This document shows, one piece after another, positions 17,994 through 29,578 of a DNA stretch of 64,000 bases (the stretch's first letter is position 1; each line of letters opens with the position of its first letter). The notes below the pieces were generated by a model. It searched no databases. It was not told the DNA's origin and saw only the letters and a list, made by a program, of their open reading frames with translations. Made by a program: the position numbers and the translations under genes. This DNA comes from Alphaproteobacteria bacterium (GTDB lineage: Bacteria; Pseudomonadota; Alphaproteobacteria; Rhodobacterales; Rhodobacteraceae): NCBI GenBank assembly GCA_030148665.1, contig JASBSZ010000015.1, positions 123,344-187,343 on the forward strand, written 5' to 3'.

Positions 17994-20012
17994 ATGAGCG
18001 ACTTGAGAAAGATCATCATCGACGGTGCCGAGATCGAGGTCGATCCCGCCCTGACCATTCTGCAGGCCTGCGACGAGGCCGGGATCGAGATCCCGCGCTT
18101 CTGCTATCACGAGCGCCTGTCGATTGCCGGCAACTGCCGCATGTGCCTGGTCGAGGTCGTCGGCGGCCCGCCGAAACCCACCGCCAGCTGCGCCATGCAG
18201 GTGCGCGATCTGCGTCCCGGCCGCAATGGCGAGCCGCCCGAGATCAGGACGAACTCGCCCATGGTGCGCAAGGCGCGCGAGGGGACGATGGAATTCCTGC
18301 TCATCAACCACCCGCTCGACTGCCCGATCTGCGACCAGGGGGGCGAGTGCGACCTGCAGGATCAGGCGATTGCCTATGGTGTCGATTTCTCGCGCTTCCG
18401 CGAGCCCAAGCGTGCGGTCGACGATATCGACCTCGGCCCGCTGGTGGCCACGCACATGACGCGCTGCATCTCGTGTACGCGCTGCGTGCGTTTCACGACC
18501 GAGGTCGCGGGCATCACCCTGATGGGCCAGACCGGCCGCGGCGAGGATGCCGAGATCACCCCCTATCTGGGCCAGACGCTGGACAGCGAGCTTCAGGGCA
18601 ACATCATCGACCTGTGCCCGGTCGGCGCGCTGACCAGCAAGCCCTATGCCTTTACCGCCCGCCCGTGGGAGTTGCGCAAGACCGAAACCATCGACGTGAT
18701 GGATGCGCTCGGCAGCAATATCCGCGTCGATACCAAGGGGCGCGAGGTCAAGCGCATCGTGCCGCGCAACCATGACGGCGTGAACGAGGAATGGATTTCC
18801 GACAAGACCCGTTTCATCTGGGACGGGCTGGTGCGCCAACGTCTGGACCAGCCTTACGTGCGCGTTGACGGCAAGCTGAGGCCTGCCACCTGGCCCGAGG
18901 CCCTGTCGGCCGCGGCCAATGCGCTGAAGGGCGCGAAGAAACCTGTCGGCCTGGTTGGCGACCTGGCCCCGGTCGAGGCGGCCTATTCGCTGAAACAGCT
19001 GGTTCAGGGGCTGGGTGGCGTTGTGGAATGTCGCGTCGATCGTGCGAAACTGCCCGCCGGCAACCGCGCGGGCTATGTGGGCACCGCCCGTATCGAGGAT
19101 ATCGACAACGCGCAGATGATCCAGCTGATCGGCACCAACCCCCGCCTTGAGGCGCCGGTGCTGAACGCGCGCATCCGCAAGGCCTGGCTGAACGGCGCCG
19201 ATGTGGGGCTGGTGGGCGAGGCTGCCGATCTGACCTATGACTATGCCCATGTCGGCACCGATCGCGCCGCGCTCGAAAGCCTGCTGGACAAGGATTTCGG
19301 CAAGGTTCTGGAAGTGCCCTCGATCGTCATCATCGGGCAGGGCGCCCTGATGGCCGACGATGGCGATGCGGTTCTGGCGGCGGCGATGAAGCTGGCCGAA
19401 AAGACAGGTTCGAAATTCATGGTGCTGCACACGGCGGCCGCGCGCGTCGGTGCGATTGATGTCGGCGCCACGACCGAGGGCGGGCTGGACGCTGCCCTTG
19501 AGGGGGCCGATGTCGTCTATGCGCTGGGGGTGGATGAAACCGACATCCCGGCAGGCCCCTTCGTGATCTATCAGGGCAGCCACGGCGACCGCGGGGCACA
19601 CCGGGCCGATGTGATCCTGCCCGGCGCCGCCTATACCGAGGAAAGCGGCCTGTTCGTCAACACCGAGGGCCGGCCGCAGCTGGCGCTGCGCGCATCCTTC
19701 CCGCCCGGTGACGCGCGCGAGAACTGGGCCATTCTCAGGGCATTGTCGGGTGAAACGGGTTCGCCTCTGCCCTGGAACACGATGAACGAATTGCGCGCGG
19801 CGCTGTTCGAGGATGCGCCGCATCTTCGTGAAATCGACCAGGTGTCCGAAAACGACTGGTCGATCCCCGCGGCGGGCAACATGGCCAAGGGGCGGCTGAT
19901 GCTGGCGGTCGAGGATTTCTACCTGACCAACCCGATCGCGCGCGCGTCCGCGATCATGGCCGAGCTTTCGGCAGGTGCCGCCGCACGGCGGCGCAAGATG
20001 GCAGCGGAGTAG
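17994..20012 (+). CDS. nuoG: NADH-quinone oxidoreductase subunit G
   Basis: The 75-kDa-type subunit (672 residues) is of the shorter, mitochondrial-like class. The N-terminal ferredoxin domain holds the [2Fe-2S] ligands in [19 protein letters not shown]. Cluster N5 follows as [19 protein letters not shown], and N4 uses [12 protein letters not shown] plus a later [11 protein letters not shown]ys. The C-terminal molybdopterin-oxidoreductase-like fold is catalytically inert in complex I. It is complete. Confidence 0.95.
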   Translation: MSDLRKIIIDGAEIEVDPALTILQACDEAGIEIPRFCYHERLSIAGNCRMCLVEVVGGPPKPTASCAMQVRDLRPGRNGEPPEIRTNSPMVRKAREGTMEFLLINHPLDCPICDQGGECDLQDQAIAYGVDFSRFREPKRAVDDIDLGPLVATHMTRCISCTRCVRFTTEVAGITLMGQTGRGEDAEITPYLGQTLDSELQGNIIDLCPVGALTSKPYAFTARPWELRKTETIDVMDALGSNIRVDTKGREVKRIVPRNHDGVNEEWISDKTRFIWDGLVRQRLDQPYVRVDGKLRPATWPEALSAAANALKGAKKPVGLVGDLAPVEAAYSLKQLVQGLGGVVECRVDRAKLPAGNRAGYVGTARIEDIDNAQMIQLIGTNPRLEAPVLNARIRKAWLNGADVGLVGEAADLTYDYAHVGTDRAALESLLDKDFGKVLEVPSIVIIGQGALMADDGDAVLAAAMKLAEKTGSKFMVLHTAAARVGAIDVGATTEGGLDAALEGADVVYALGVDETDIPAGPFVIYQGSHGDRGAHRADVILPGAAYTEESGLFVNTEGRPQLALRASFPPGDARENWAILRALSGETGSPLPWNTMNELRAALFEDAPHLREIDQVSENDWSIPAAGNMAKGRLMLAVEDFYLTNPIARASAIMAELSAGAAARRRKMAAE

Positions 20013-20017
20013 GGCTG

Positions 20018-20437
20018 ATGATGCAGCAGACCGCCCTCAAGGCCGGTTTTTCCCTTGCCCTTCTGGGCGGGGTGGCTGCGTGCAGCGGCACGGGCACGGG
20101 CCCGGCCGATGCCGGGCGCGGCGGTTTCAACCCCGTCTATCTGGGGGTCGAAACCATTCTGCTGGAGGGCGATCTTGTCAATTTCAAGGTCGCCATGCGG
20201 GGTGCGCGCAGCGTGGCGGATGTGGCTGATTATGCCAAATGCGCGGCGGCCCAATATGCCCTGATACGGGGTTACGGTTTTGCGCGCCACGTGCGCACGA
20301 CCGTTGACGAAAAGGATGGTCTTTGGCGTGGAGATGCGGTTTATACGATCTCGAAAACCCTGCCGCGGGGCAGGTTGACCCTCGACGCCGAAGTGGTTGT
20401 TGACAACTGTAAAGCCGACGGGATTCCGACGGTCTGA
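20018..20437 (+). CDS. putative lipoprotein in the nuo operon
   Basis: The 139-residue product has a basic start, a hydrophobic core and a lipobox (LGGVAAC) with the lipid-accepting Cys at residue 22, so it should be anchored to a membrane facing the periplasm. The mature part is a small mixed alpha/beta domain of about 115 residues with a second Cys pair (YAKC and VDNC). It starts 5 bases after nuoG and ends 14 before nuoH, so it belongs to the operon. I do not recognise the family. Confidence 0.75.
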   Translation: MMQQTALKAGFSLALLGGVAACSGTGTGPADAGRGGFNPVYLGVETILLEGDLVNFKVAMRGARSVADVADYAKCAAAQYALIRGYGFARHVRTTVDEKDGLWRGDAVYTISKTLPRGRLTLDAEVVVDNCKADGIPTV

Positions 20438-20451
20438 GGAAGTGAAGGCAG

Positions 20452-21492
20452 ATGGCGGATTTTTTCTATAACACCAATCTCGGGATATTCCTGCTGGTCA
20501 CGCTGGAATCCCTTCTGGTGATCGTGCTGCTTCTGGTGGCGCTGGCGTTCCTGATGTATGCCGACCGCAAGATCTGGGCCGCGGTCCAGATGCGGCGCGG
20601 TCCCAATATCGTGGGCGTCTTTGGCCTGTTGCAGAGCTTTGCCGACTTCATCAAGTACATCGTCAAGGAAATCGTGGTGCCCGCCGGCGCGGACAAGCCG
20701 GTCTATTTCCTGGCGCCGATGATTTCGCTGATCTTCCCGCTGATCGTCTGGGCGGTGATACCGTTCAACGACGGCTGGGTGGTGTCGAACATGAATGTCG
20801 GCATTCTCTATATCCTCGCCGCCAGTTCGCTGGTGGTTTACGGGGTGATCATGGGCGGCTGGGCGTCCAACTCGAAATACCCGTTCCTGGGGGCGCTGCG
20901 TTCGGCCGCGCAGATGATCTCGTACGAGGTTTCGATCGGCTTCATCATCATCGGGGTGATCCTGTCCACGGGCAGCCTGAACCTCAGCGACATCGTGCGT
21001 GCGCAGGATGGCAATTACGGCATCTTCAGCTGGTACTGGCTGCCGCAACTGCCGATGGTGGTGCTGTTCTTCGTTTCGGCGCTGGCCGAAACCAACCGCC
21101 CGCCCTTTGACCTGCCCGAGGCGGAATCGGAACTGGTTGCGGGTTATCAGGTGGAATATTCCTCGACCCCGTTCCTGTTGTTCATGATCGGCGAGCTGAC
21201 CGAGGTCGTGTTCATGTGCGCGCTGATTTCGGTTCTGTTCTTTGGCGGCTGGCTGTCGCCCATTCCGGGCCTGCCCGACGGCATCCTGTGGATGATCGCC
21301 AAGATCGCCTTCTTTTTCTTCCTGTTCGCGATGGTCAAGGCGATCACCCCGCGCTACCGCTATGACCAGCTGATGCGCCTGGGCTGGAAGGTGTTCCTGC
21401 CCATGAGCCTGGGCTGGGTGGTTTTCGTTGCCTTTGCGGCACAATTTGGATGGTTCGGTGGCGCCTATGCGCGCTGGGCCGTGGGAGGTTGA
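20452..21492 (+). CDS. nuoH: NADH-quinone oxidoreductase subunit H
   Basis: This membrane subunit (346 residues, about eight helices) connects the quinone site with the proton pumps. The signature [27 protein letters not shown] lies about residue 205-231, with its conserved acidic residues intact. The start has GAAGTGAAGG upstream. Confidence 0.95.
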   Translation: MADFFYNTNLGIFLLVTLESLLVIVLLLVALAFLMYADRKIWAAVQMRRGPNIVGVFGLLQSFADFIKYIVKEIVVPAGADKPVYFLAPMISLIFPLIVWAVIPFNDGWVVSNMNVGILYILAASSLVVYGVIMGGWASNSKYPFLGALRSAAQMISYEVSIGFIIIGVILSTGSLNLSDIVRAQDGNYGIFSWYWLPQLPMVVLFFVSALAETNRPPFDLPEAESELVAGYQVEYSSTPFLLFMIGELTEVVFMCALISVLFFGGWLSPIPGLPDGILWMIAKIAFFFFLFAMVKAITPRYRYDQLMRLGWKVFLPMSLGWVVFVAFAAQFGWFGGAYARWAVGG

Positions 21493-21496
21493 TCCG

Positions 21497-21991
21497 ATGA
21501 CGGCAATCGACTGGACACGCGCGACCAAGTATTTCCTGCTGTGGGATTTCCTGGTCGGCTTCAAGCTGGGGATGAAATATTTCGTGCGCCCCAAGGCGAC
21601 GCTGAACTATCCGCATGAAAAGGGCTATCTGTCGCCCCGCTTTCGCGGCGAACATGCGCTGCGCCGATATCCCAGCGGCGAGGAGCGCTGTATCGCCTGC
21701 AAGCTGTGCGAGGCGATCTGCCCCGCGCAGGCAATCACCATTGATGCCGAGCCGCGCGAGGACGGCTCGCGCCGTACGGTGCGCTATGACATCGACATGA
21801 CCAAATGCATCTACTGCGGTTACTGTCAGGAGGCATGCCCGGTGGATGCCATCGTCGAGGGGCCGAATTTCGAATTTGCGACCGAGACCCGCGAAGAGCT
21901 GTTCTACGACAAGGAAAAGCTGCTGGAAAACGGAGCAATCTGGGAGGCCGAAATCGCGCGCAACCTGGAACTCGACGCGCCCTATCGCTGA
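21497..21991 (+). CDS. nuoI: NADH-quinone oxidoreductase subunit I
   Basis: The 164-residue 23-kDa-type subunit carries clusters N6a and N6b. The two ferredoxin motifs are [12 protein letters not shown] and [12 protein letters not shown]. An amphipathic N-terminal helix lies against the membrane. The ATG at 21497 is 4 bases after the nuoH stop, with GGGAGG in the end of nuoH. Confidence 0.95.
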   Translation: MTAIDWTRATKYFLLWDFLVGFKLGMKYFVRPKATLNYPHEKGYLSPRFRGEHALRRYPSGEERCIACKLCEAICPAQAITIDAEPREDGSRRTVRYDIDMTKCIYCGYCQEACPVDAIVEGPNFEFATETREELFYDKEKLLENGAIWEAEIARNLELDAPYR

Positions 21992-22117
21992 GGCCTGGCC
22001 GGCGACGGGCGTCGGCCTGGGGGCCGACAGAAAGACAAAGCCCTCCATCCCTGGGGGGCGAAACACAACAGACCCCGATCGCGCGTCGTGCGCAGCGGGG
22101 CAGAGGGGACAAGAGCT

Positions 22118-22732
22118 ATGGGCATTACAGCCTTTGCATTCTACCTATTCGCGCTGGTCGCGCTGGTGTCCGCGTTCCTCGTGGTGGTATCACGAAACCC
22201 GGTTCACTCGGTCCTGTGGCTGATCCTGACATTTTTCTCGGCGGCCGGGCTGTTCGTGCTGCTGGGGGCCGAATTCGTGGCGATGTTGCTGGTCATCGTC
22301 TACATGGGGGCGGTCGCGGTGCTGTTCCTGTTCGTCGTGATGATGCTGGATGTCGATTTCGCCGAGCTGCGCGGCCAGCTTGCCCAGTATCTGCCGCTGG
22401 GCCTGCTGATCGGCGTGATCCTGCTGACCGAGCTGGGCATGGCGTTCGGAGCATGGAAATTCGCCGGCACCGCCATGGATTCCCGCGCAGCGGTGACGCC
22501 CGCGCTGGATCAGGTGCACAACACCGCGGCGCTGGGGCAGATCATCTATACGCAGTACATCTATCCGTTCCAGGTGGCGGGCCTGATCCTGCTGGTCGCC
22601 ATGATCGGCGCGATCGTCCTGACCCTGCGGCATCGCAAGAACGTCAAGCGACAGGACATCCTTGAACAGATCTATCGCGATCCGGCCAAGACGCTGGAAC
22701 TGAAGGACATCAAACCGGGAAAGGGGCTCTGA
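22118..22732 (+). CDS. nuoJ: NADH-quinone oxidoreductase subunit J
   Basis: The 204-residue membrane subunit has about five helices and includes the flexible [26 protein letters not shown] helix, whose Tyr/Gly motif is typical of NuoJ. It follows nuoI after a 126-base gap that holds no gene. GGGGACAAG lies before the start. Confidence 0.94.
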   Translation: MGITAFAFYLFALVALVSAFLVVVSRNPVHSVLWLILTFFSAAGLFVLLGAEFVAMLLVIVYMGAVAVLFLFVVMMLDVDFAELRGQLAQYLPLGLLIGVILLTELGMAFGAWKFAGTAMDSRAAVTPALDQVHNTAALGQIIYTQYIYPFQVAGLILLVAMIGAIVLTLRHRKNVKRQDILEQIYRDPAKTLELKDIKPGKGL

Positions 22733-22733
22733 G

Positions 22734-23042
22734 ATGGAAATCGGACTGACACAATACCTCACCATTGCCGCCTTTCTGTTCGTGATAGGCATCTTCGGGA
22801 TCTTTCTGAACCGCAAGAACGTGATCGTCATCCTGATGTCGATCGAACTGATGCTGCTGGCGGTGAACATCAACTTCGTGGCCTTTTCGGCCTATCTGGG
22901 CGATCTGGTCGGGCAGGTATTCACGCTGTTCGTCCTGACGGTGGCGGCGGCCGAGGCGGCCATCGGTCTGGCCATACTTGTCTGTTTCTTCCGCACCCGC
23001 GGCTCGATCGCCGTGGATGATGTGAATGTGATGAAGGGCTAG
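22734..23042 (+). CDS. nuoK: NADH-quinone oxidoreductase subunit K
   Basis: The 102-residue subunit has three helices and is homologous to MrpC of antiporters. The conserved membrane Glu in [18 protein letters not shown] and the second in [14 protein letters not shown] are present. The gene begins one base after the nuoJ stop. Confidence 0.95.
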   Translation: MEIGLTQYLTIAAFLFVIGIFGIFLNRKNVIVILMSIELMLLAVNINFVAFSAYLGDLVGQVFTLFVLTVAAAEAAIGLAILVCFFRTRGSIAVDDVNVMKG

Positions 23043-23048
23043 GACATC

Positions 23049-25037
23049 ATGGAAACCATCATCCTTTTTGCCCCGCTTTTGGGCGCCGTCATCTCGGGCT
23101 TCGGCTACAAGATGCTGGGCGAGCGGGTGGCCATCACCACGGCAACGGTGTTGCTGTTTCTGGCGGCATTGCTGAGCTGGGTCGTCTTTTTCACCTTTGA
23201 CGGGCAGACCTTGCAGATCCCGGTCCTGCGGTGGATCGACAGCGGCAGCTTTTCCACCGACTGGGCGATCAGGCTGGACAGGCTGACCTCGATCATGCTG
23301 GTCGTGGTGACGACGGTTTCCAGCCTGGTGCACCTGTATTCCTTCAGCTACATGAAGGACGATCCGCAATTCGGCGAAGGCGAAAGCTACAAGCCCCGCT
23401 TTTTTGCCTATCTCAGCTTTTTCACCTTTGCCATGCTGGCGCTGGTGACCAGCGACAACCTGCTGCAGATGTATTTCGGCTGGGAAGGCGTCGGTGTCGC
23501 ATCCTATCTGCTGATCGGGTTCTACTATCGCAAACCCACGGCGAATGCGGCGGCGATCAAGGCATTCGTCGTCAACCGGGTGGGCGATTTCGGCTTTGCC
23601 CTGGGGATCTTCGCGATCTTCTACATGGTTGACAGCATCCGGTTCGACGATGTGTTCGCCGCCGGCGCCATGCTGGCCGAAAAGAACATCAATTTCCTCT
23701 GGATGCAGCTGAACGCGGCCGAGCTGGTGACGTTCCTGCTGTTCATCGGTGCCATGGGCAAGTCGGCGCAGCTGTTCCTGCATACATGGTTGCCCGACGC
23801 GATGGAGGGCCCGACCCCGGTTTCGGCCCTGATCCACGCGGCGACCATGGTGACGGCGGGCGTGTTCCTGGTCAGCCGCATGTCGCCGGTGTTCGAATAT
23901 GCACCCGGCACCCTGGCCTTTGTTACCGTGATCGGTGCCGTGACCGCCTTTGTCGCCGCCTCGATCGGACTGGTGCAGAACGACATCAAGCGGGTGATCG
24001 CCTATTCCACGATGAGCCAGCTTGGCTACATGTTCGCCGCAGCCGGTGTCGGGGTCTATCAGGCCGCCATGTTCCACCTGTTCACCCACGCCTTTTTCAA
24101 GGCGCTGCTGTTTCTCGGGGCCGGCTCGGTCATCACGGCCATGCACCACGAACAGGACATGCGCAACTATGGCGCGCTGCGGCGCAAGATACCGCTGACA
24201 TTCTGGGCCATGATGATCGGCACCCTCGCCCTGACCGGCGTCGGCATACCCGCTTCGGTTCTGAAACTGGGTGACATACCGATCGGCTTTGCCGGTTTCG
24301 TTTCCAAGGATTCGATCATCGAAAGCACCTTTGCCGCGGGGACCAGTGTGGGCCAGTTCGCCTATGTCCTGCTGGTGCTGGCTGCGGCGATGACCGCCTT
24401 CTATTCATGGCGCCTGATGTTCATGACCTTCTATGGCCCGCAAAAGGGCGATGCCCATGCCCATGAACATGCCCATGAAAGCAGCTGGCACATGACCGTC
24501 CCGCTGATCGTTCTGGCCCTTGGCGCCGCCTTTGCCGGCATGATCTGGTTCAACGATTTCATGGGCGAGGGCGTGCGCGAATTCTTTGCCGGCGCGGTCT
24601 TTGCCGGGCCCGGCAACGACGTTCTGGAACAGTCCCACCGCATCCCCGAGCTGGCCGCCTCGGCCCCGTTCTGGGCGATGCTGCTGGGCTTTGCGCTGGC
24701 CTGGCTGTTCTACATCCGGTCGCCGCGCATCCCCGTGGTTCTGGCCGAGCAGTTCGCACCGCTCTACCGGCTGCTGCTGAACAAGTACTATTTCGACGAG
24801 ATCTACGATTTCGTCTTTGTGCGTGGCGCCAAGGCGCTGGGCCGCCTGCTGTGGAAGAAAGGCGACGGTGCAGTCATTGACGGGGCCATCAACGGCGTGG
24901 CGCTGGGGCTGGTGCCAAGGGTCACGCGTTTTGTCCAGAGGATTCAATCCGGCTATGTCTATCACTATGCGCTGGCCACGGTCATCGGGCTTGTCGCCCT
25001 GGTTACCTGGGTCTCGATCAGCGGAGGAACCAACTGA
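23049..25037 (+). CDS. nuoL: NADH-quinone oxidoreductase subunit L
   Basis: The distal antiporter-like proton-pumping subunit (662 residues) has about sixteen helices and a long C-terminal lateral helix. [16 protein letters not shown] and [30 protein letters not shown] are the family signatures. A His-rich loop ([12 protein letters not shown]) precedes the final helices. Its stop overlaps the nuoM start by one base (TGATG). Confidence 0.95.
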   Translation: METIILFAPLLGAVISGFGYKMLGERVAITTATVLLFLAALLSWVVFFTFDGQTLQIPVLRWIDSGSFSTDWAIRLDRLTSIMLVVVTTVSSLVHLYSFSYMKDDPQFGEGESYKPRFFAYLSFFTFAMLALVTSDNLLQMYFGWEGVGVASYLLIGFYYRKPTANAAAIKAFVVNRVGDFGFALGIFAIFYMVDSIRFDDVFAAGAMLAEKNINFLWMQLNAAELVTFLLFIGAMGKSAQLFLHTWLPDAMEGPTPVSALIHAATMVTAGVFLVSRMSPVFEYAPGTLAFVTVIGAVTAFVAASIGLVQNDIKRVIAYSTMSQLGYMFAAAGVGVYQAAMFHLFTHAFFKALLFLGAGSVITAMHHEQDMRNYGALRRKIPLTFWAMMIGTLALTGVGIPASVLKLGDIPIGFAGFVSKDSIIESTFAAGTSVGQFAYVLLVLAAAMTAFYSWRLMFMTFYGPQKGDAHAHEHAHESSWHMTVPLIVLALGAAFAGMIWFNDFMGEGVREFFAGAVFAGPGNDVLEQSHRIPELAASAPFWAMLLGFALAWLFYIRSPRIPVVLAEQFAPLYRLLLNKYYFDEIYDFVFVRGAKALGRLLWKKGDGAVIDGAINGVALGLVPRVTRFVQRIQSGYVYHYALATVIGLVALVTWVSISGGTN

Positions 25038-26581
25038 TGGATAACCTTCTGTCTATCGTTACCTTCATCCCGCTGATTGCCGCGATCATCCTGGCGCTGT
25101 TCCTGCGCGGCGAGGACGAGGCCGCGCAGCTGGCGGCCAAGCGCGTGGCCCTGGCGACGACGCTGGCGACATTCCTGATCTCGCTGGCCATCCTGGCCCA
25201 GTACGACCCGTCCAGGCCCGGCTTTCAGATGGTCGAGGAATACAAGTGGATCACCGGCTTTACCTACAAGCTGGGGGTCGATGGGATCGGCGTGGTCTTT
25301 GTTCTGCTGACCACCTTCCTGATGCCGCTGGTGATCGGGGCCAGCTGGAACGTGACGACGCGGGTCAAGGAATACATGATTGCCTTTCTCGTGCTGGAAA
25401 CGCTGATGATCGCGGTGTTTGCGGCGCTCGACCTGGTGTTGTTCTATGTCGTGTTCGAGGCGGGTCTGATCCCGATGTTCCTGATCATCGGTATCTGGGG
25501 CGGCAAGGACCGTATCTATGCCAGCTTCAAGTTCTTCCTGTACACGCTGCTGGGATCGGTTCTGATGCTGGTCGCCATCATCGCCATGTATTTCGAGGCC
25601 GGCACCACCGACATTCCGACGCTGCTGAACCACAGCTTCCCGTCGAGCCCGATCTCGATTCTGGGTTTCCAGATTGCCGGCGGCATGCAGACGCTGCTGT
25701 TTCTGGCCTTCCTGGCGTCGTTTGCGGTCAAGCTGCCGATGTGGCCGGTACATACCTGGCTGCCTGACGCCCATGTGCAGGCGCCGACCGCAGGTTCGGT
25801 CGTGCTGGCGTCGTTGCTGCTGAAAATGGGCGGCTACGGTTTCCTGCGTTTCAGCCTGCCCATGTTCCCCGAGGCCAGCGCGCTGCTGGCGCCATTCATG
25901 ATGTGGCTGGGCGCGATCGCGATCGTTTACACCTCGCTGGTGGCGCTGGCACAGCAGGACATGAAGAAACTGATCGCCTATTCTTCGGTCGCCCATATGG
26001 GGATCGTCACCATGGGCGTGTTCGCCGCCACGCAGCAGAGCGTCGATGGCGCCATCTTCCAGATGGTCAGCCACGGCTTCATCTCGGGTGCGTTGTTCCT
26101 GTGCGTGGGCGTGGTCTATGACCGCATGCACACGCGCGAGATCGCAGCCTATGGCGGCCTGGTCAACCGGATGCCGGCCTATGCGCTGATCTTCATGTTC
26201 TTCACGCTGGCCAATGTCGGCCTGCCCGGTACCAGCGGCTTTGTCGGCGAGTTCCTGACCCTTGTCGGCGTGTTCAAGGCCAACAGCTGGGTCGCCTTTG
26301 TCGGCGCCATCGGCATGATCCTGTCGGCGGCCTATGCGCTGTGGCTGTATCGGCGCGTGGTATTCGGCGACCTCATCAAGGAGAGCCTGAAGGCGATCAC
26401 CGACATGACGGCACGCGAAAAATGGATTTTCGCGCCCCTCGTCGTGATGACGATCCTGCTGGGTGTCTACCCGGACCTGGTTCTCGATATCACCGGCCCC
26501 TCGGTCGAGGCGTTGCTGGAAGGATACAAGACAGCCCTTGCAGGCGCGGCGGATGCCGCTCTGCAACTGGCGACAAATTAA
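25037..26581 (+). CDS. nuoM: NADH-quinone oxidoreductase subunit M
   Basis: The antiporter-like proton-pumping subunit (514 residues) has about fourteen helices. [17 protein letters not shown] contains the conserved Glu, and the [23 protein letters not shown] and [13 protein letters not shown] segments contain the conserved pumping Lys residues. It is coupled to nuoL. Confidence 0.95.
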   Translation: MDNLLSIVTFIPLIAAIILALFLRGEDEAAQLAAKRVALATTLATFLISLAILAQYDPSRPGFQMVEEYKWITGFTYKLGVDGIGVVFVLLTTFLMPLVIGASWNVTTRVKEYMIAFLVLETLMIAVFAALDLVLFYVVFEAGLIPMFLIIGIWGGKDRIYASFKFFLYTLLGSVLMLVAIIAMYFEAGTTDIPTLLNHSFPSSPISILGFQIAGGMQTLLFLAFLASFAVKLPMWPVHTWLPDAHVQAPTAGSVVLASLLLKMGGYGFLRFSLPMFPEASALLAPFMMWLGAIAIVYTSLVALAQQDMKKLIAYSSVAHMGIVTMGVFAATQQSVDGAIFQMVSHGFISGALFLCVGVVYDRMHTREIAAYGGLVNRMPAYALIFMFFTLANVGLPGTSGFVGEFLTLVGVFKANSWVAFVGAIGMILSAAYALWLYRRVVFGDLIKESLKAITDMTAREKWIFAPLVVMTILLGVYPDLVLDITGPSVEALLEGYKTALAGAADAALQLATN

Positions 26582-26593
26582 AGGCGGCCCAAC

Positions 26594-28036
26594 ATGATTG
26601 GCACTGATCTGACCGTAATCCTGCCCGAACTCGTACTTGCCGTCTATGGAATGGCGGCGTTGATGTGGGGCGCCTGGCGCGGCAAGGATGCCGAGGCGCC
26701 GATGCTGTTCTGGCTGACCGCGCTGGTGATGGCCGGCCTGGGCGCCTGGATCGGGCTCGAGCCCGAGGGCGGTCGAACGACCTTTGGCGGGGCGTTCGTC
26801 AATGACGGATTCGCCCGTTTTGCCAAGGTCGTCATCCTGTTCGCCGCAGCCATCGTCCTGCTGATGAGTCAGGAATTCCTGCGGCGCAACAAGCTGCTGC
26901 ATTTCGAATTTCCGATCCTTGTCGCCTACAGCGTGACCGGGATGATGCTGATGGTGTCGGCCGGAGACCTGATTGCGCTGTATATGGGCCTCGAATTGCA
27001 GTCTCTGGCGCTGTATGTCATCGCCGCCTTCCGGCGCGATTCCGCACGCTCGACCGAGGCGGGCCTGAAATATTTCGTTCTGGGCGCCTTGTCCTCGGGG
27101 CTGTTGCTGTATGGCGCGTCGCTGGTCTATGGCTATGCCGGCACGACCAGCTTTTCCGGGATCATGGCGGCGACCGGGGGCGAGGGTCAGCTGCCGGTCG
27201 GCCTGCTGATCGGCCTGGTGTTCGTTCTGACGGGGCTGGTCTTCAAGGTGTCCGCGGTGCCTTTCCACATGTGGACCCCCGATGTCTATGAAGGCTCGCC
27301 CACCCCTGTGACGGCGTTTTTCGCCACCGCACCCAAGATGGCGGCCATGGGGCTGATCATACGGGTTCTGTTCGATGCCTTCGGCGGCGCCATTGGCGAC
27401 TGGACGCAGATCGTCGCCCTGCTGGCGCTGCTGTCCATGTATCTGGGCGCATTTGCCGGTATCGGGCAAAAGGACATCAAGCGGCTGATGGCGTATTCGT
27501 CGATCACGCATATGGGCTTTGCCTTTCTCGGGCTGACCGCTGGCAATGCCCAGGGCGTGCAGGCAACGCTGTTCTACATGGCGGTCTATGTCACCATGAA
27601 TATCGGCGTCTTTGCCTTTATCCTGAACATGGAGCGCGACGGCCAGCCCGTGACCCGGATCTCGGCCCTGAGCATGTATTCAAGGGTCGAGCCCCTGCGC
27701 GCGGCGGCGCTGATGGTGCTGATGTTCAGCCTGGCCGGGATCCCGCCGCTGGTGGGCTTTTTCGCCAAGGTCTATGTGTTGCAGGCTGCCTATGAGGCCG
27801 GATTTGCCTGGCTGGCGGTTGCCGGCGTCATCGCCAGCGTCATCGGCGCCTACTACTATTTGCGCATCGTCTATCTGATGTATTTCGGCGAACCCGGCGA
27901 GGTACTGGACGGCACGATGCCGGCGGTCCACTGGGCCGCCCTGATGGGCGCAGCCTTTGTCATGCTGGTGGGGGTGGTCAACCTGTTTGGCGTGGACAGC
28001 CTCGCCGGCGCCGCGGCAAAGACCCTGCTGAAATAG
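26594..28036 (+). CDS. nuoN: NADH-quinone oxidoreductase subunit N
   Basis: The third antiporter-like subunit (480 residues) is the last subunit gene of the operon. [15 protein letters not shown], the [20 protein letters not shown] block and [14 protein letters not shown] are characteristic. birA begins 7 bases after its stop, so transcription probably continues. Confidence 0.95.
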   Translation: MIGTDLTVILPELVLAVYGMAALMWGAWRGKDAEAPMLFWLTALVMAGLGAWIGLEPEGGRTTFGGAFVNDGFARFAKVVILFAAAIVLLMSQEFLRRNKLLHFEFPILVAYSVTGMMLMVSAGDLIALYMGLELQSLALYVIAAFRRDSARSTEAGLKYFVLGALSSGLLLYGASLVYGYAGTTSFSGIMAATGGEGQLPVGLLIGLVFVLTGLVFKVSAVPFHMWTPDVYEGSPTPVTAFFATAPKMAAMGLIIRVLFDAFGGAIGDWTQIVALLALLSMYLGAFAGIGQKDIKRLMAYSSITHMGFAFLGLTAGNAQGVQATLFYMAVYVTMNIGVFAFILNMERDGQPVTRISALSMYSRVEPLRAAALMVLMFSLAGIPPLVGFFAKVYVLQAAYEAGFAWLAVAGVIASVIGAYYYLRIVYLMYFGEPGEVLDGTMPAVHWAALMGAAFVMLVGVVNLFGVDSLAGAAAKTLLK

Positions 28037-28043
28037 GGCGGGC

Positions 28044-28787
28044 ATGGCGCGCTGGCCCGAGGGTGTGCACAAGCTCGTCTTCGAGCAGCTCGACAGCACC
28101 ATGTCCGAGGCCGCGCGCTATTGCCCGGGGCTGCGCGGGCCCCTGTGGATCCTCGCCCTGGAGCAGAGCGCCGGGCGCGGCCGTCAGGGGCGCGCCTGGT
28201 TGCATGAGCCGGGAAATTTCGCGGCTACCCTGATCTGGCAGCCGGCCGGAGAAATCGCCACACGCGCCCTGCGCTCGTTCGTGGCGGCACTGGCCTTGCG
28301 CGATGCCTGCCTTGCCGCAACCGGTGGGCGGGGGGAATTCCGGTTGAAATGGCCCAATGACGTGCTGCTCAACGGCGGCAAGCTGGCGGGCATCCTGCTG
28401 GAGAGCACGGGGCCATGTCTGCTGATCGGTGTGGGCGTCAACCTGGCCGCTGCGCCTGCGTCGGGCGCCGTGGAAAATGCCGCCGCACCGCCTGTCAATC
28501 TCAGGCAGGAAACCGGGGTGACGGTCGCCCCACGGGAATTTCTCGAACTGCTGGCACCAGCCTATGCCGCGCGCGAGGAACAGTTCCTGAGCCACGGCTT
28601 TGGCGCCATCCGCGATGACTGGCTGGCCCATGCCGCGCATCTGGGCAAGCCGCTGAGGGCACGGCTGCCCGACCGCGAAATCACGGGGATCTTTCGCACG
28701 GTGGACGAACATGGCCAGCTTGTTCTAGAAACAACGGGCGGAGAGCACCGCATAGCGGCCGCCGACATTTTCCTTGATCCGCGCTGA
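28044..28787 (+). CDS. birA: biotin--[acetyl-CoA-carboxylase] ligase
   Basis: The 247-residue enzyme activates biotin with ATP and attaches it to carrier lysines. It is the short form without an N-terminal DNA-binding domain, so it should not act as a repressor. The biotinyl-AMP loop GRGRQGRAW (about residue 43-51) and FRLKWPNDVLLNGGKLAGILLE are intact. Its likely clients include the carboxylase subunit encoded at 6098-8038. It continues the nuo operon. Confidence 0.93.
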   Translation: MARWPEGVHKLVFEQLDSTMSEAARYCPGLRGPLWILALEQSAGRGRQGRAWLHEPGNFAATLIWQPAGEIATRALRSFVAALALRDACLAATGGRGEFRLKWPNDVLLNGGKLAGILLESTGPCLLIGVGVNLAAAPASGAVENAAAPPVNLRQETGVTVAPREFLELLAPAYAAREEQFLSHGFGAIRDDWLAHAAHLGKPLRARLPDREITGIFRTVDEHGQLVLETTGGEHRIAAADIFLDPR

Positions 28788-28804
28788 GCAGAAAGGGCGC
28801 GCTC

Positions 28805-29578
28805 ATGCTTCTGGCCATTGACGTAGGCAACACGAATACGGTCTTTGCCATCCATGACGGCGAGAATTTCATCGCCGACTGGCGTTGTGCGACCGAACCG
28901 CAGCGCACGGCCGACGAGTATTTCGTCTGGTTGAACACGTTGATGGAATTGCGCGGCCTTGATGTGCGTATCCAGGGCGTGATCGTCTCGTCCGTTGTGC
29001 CGCAGGTGGTCTTCAACCTTCGCCTGCTGGCGCATCGCTATTTCGACTGTCGCCCCCTGGTCGTGGGCAAACCCGACTGCCGGTTGCCGGTTGCGGTGCG
29101 GGTCGATGCAGATACCCAGGTCGGCGCAGATCGTCTGGTGAACACCGTCGGCGCCTGGGTCCAGTTCGGCGGCGACCTGATCGTGGTCGATTTCGGAACC
29201 GCCACCACCTTTGATGTCGTTGACAGTGACGGCGCCTATATCGGCGGGGTGATCTCGCCCGGGGTCAACCTGTCGATGCGGGCGCTTCATCTGGCCGCGG
29301 CCGCGTTGCCGCATGTGGATGCCGCCCGCCCCGATCATGCCATCGGCACCAACACGGTTGCGTGCATGCAGTCGGGCATATATTGGGGCTACGTCGGGCT
29401 GATCGAACGCATCTGCGCCGAGATCCGGCGGGAACATGGCCAGCCGATGCAGGTTGTGGCTACCGGCGGGCTGGCGACCCTGTTCGGCCAACAACCGGGA
29501 TTGTTCGACCACATTGACCCCGAGCTGACGATGACCGGGCTTGTCCATATCTACGAATTCAATCGAAAGGGTGCCTGA
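28805..29578 (+). CDS. coaX: type III pantothenate kinase
   Basis: This enzyme phosphorylates pantothenate in the first step of coenzyme A synthesis. The 257 residues show the ASKHA-fold signatures: LLAIDVGNTNTVFAI (phosphate 1 loop), GADRLVNTVGAW (with catalytic Asp), LIVVDFGTATTFDVV (phosphate 2) and GGVISPGV. Its stop overlaps the rnj start by one base. Confidence 0.95.
   Translation: MLLAIDVGNTNTVFAIHDGENFIADWRCATEPQRTADEYFVWLNTLMELRGLDVRIQGVIVSSVVPQVVFNLRLLAHRYFDCRPLVVGKPDCRLPVAVRVDADTQVGADRLVNTVGAWVQFGGDLIVVDFGTATTFDVVDSDGAYIGGVISPGVNLSMRALHLAAAALPHVDAARPDHAIGTNTVACMQSGIYWGYVGLIERICAEIRREHGQPMQVVATGGLATLFGQQPGLFDHIDPELTMTGLVHIYEFNRKGA

Noticed and set aside
24965..27511. 848-codon minus-strand open frame opposite nuoM and nuoN
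   Set aside because: Translation is dominated by His, Gln, Arg and Asp and covers two certain membrane subunit genes.
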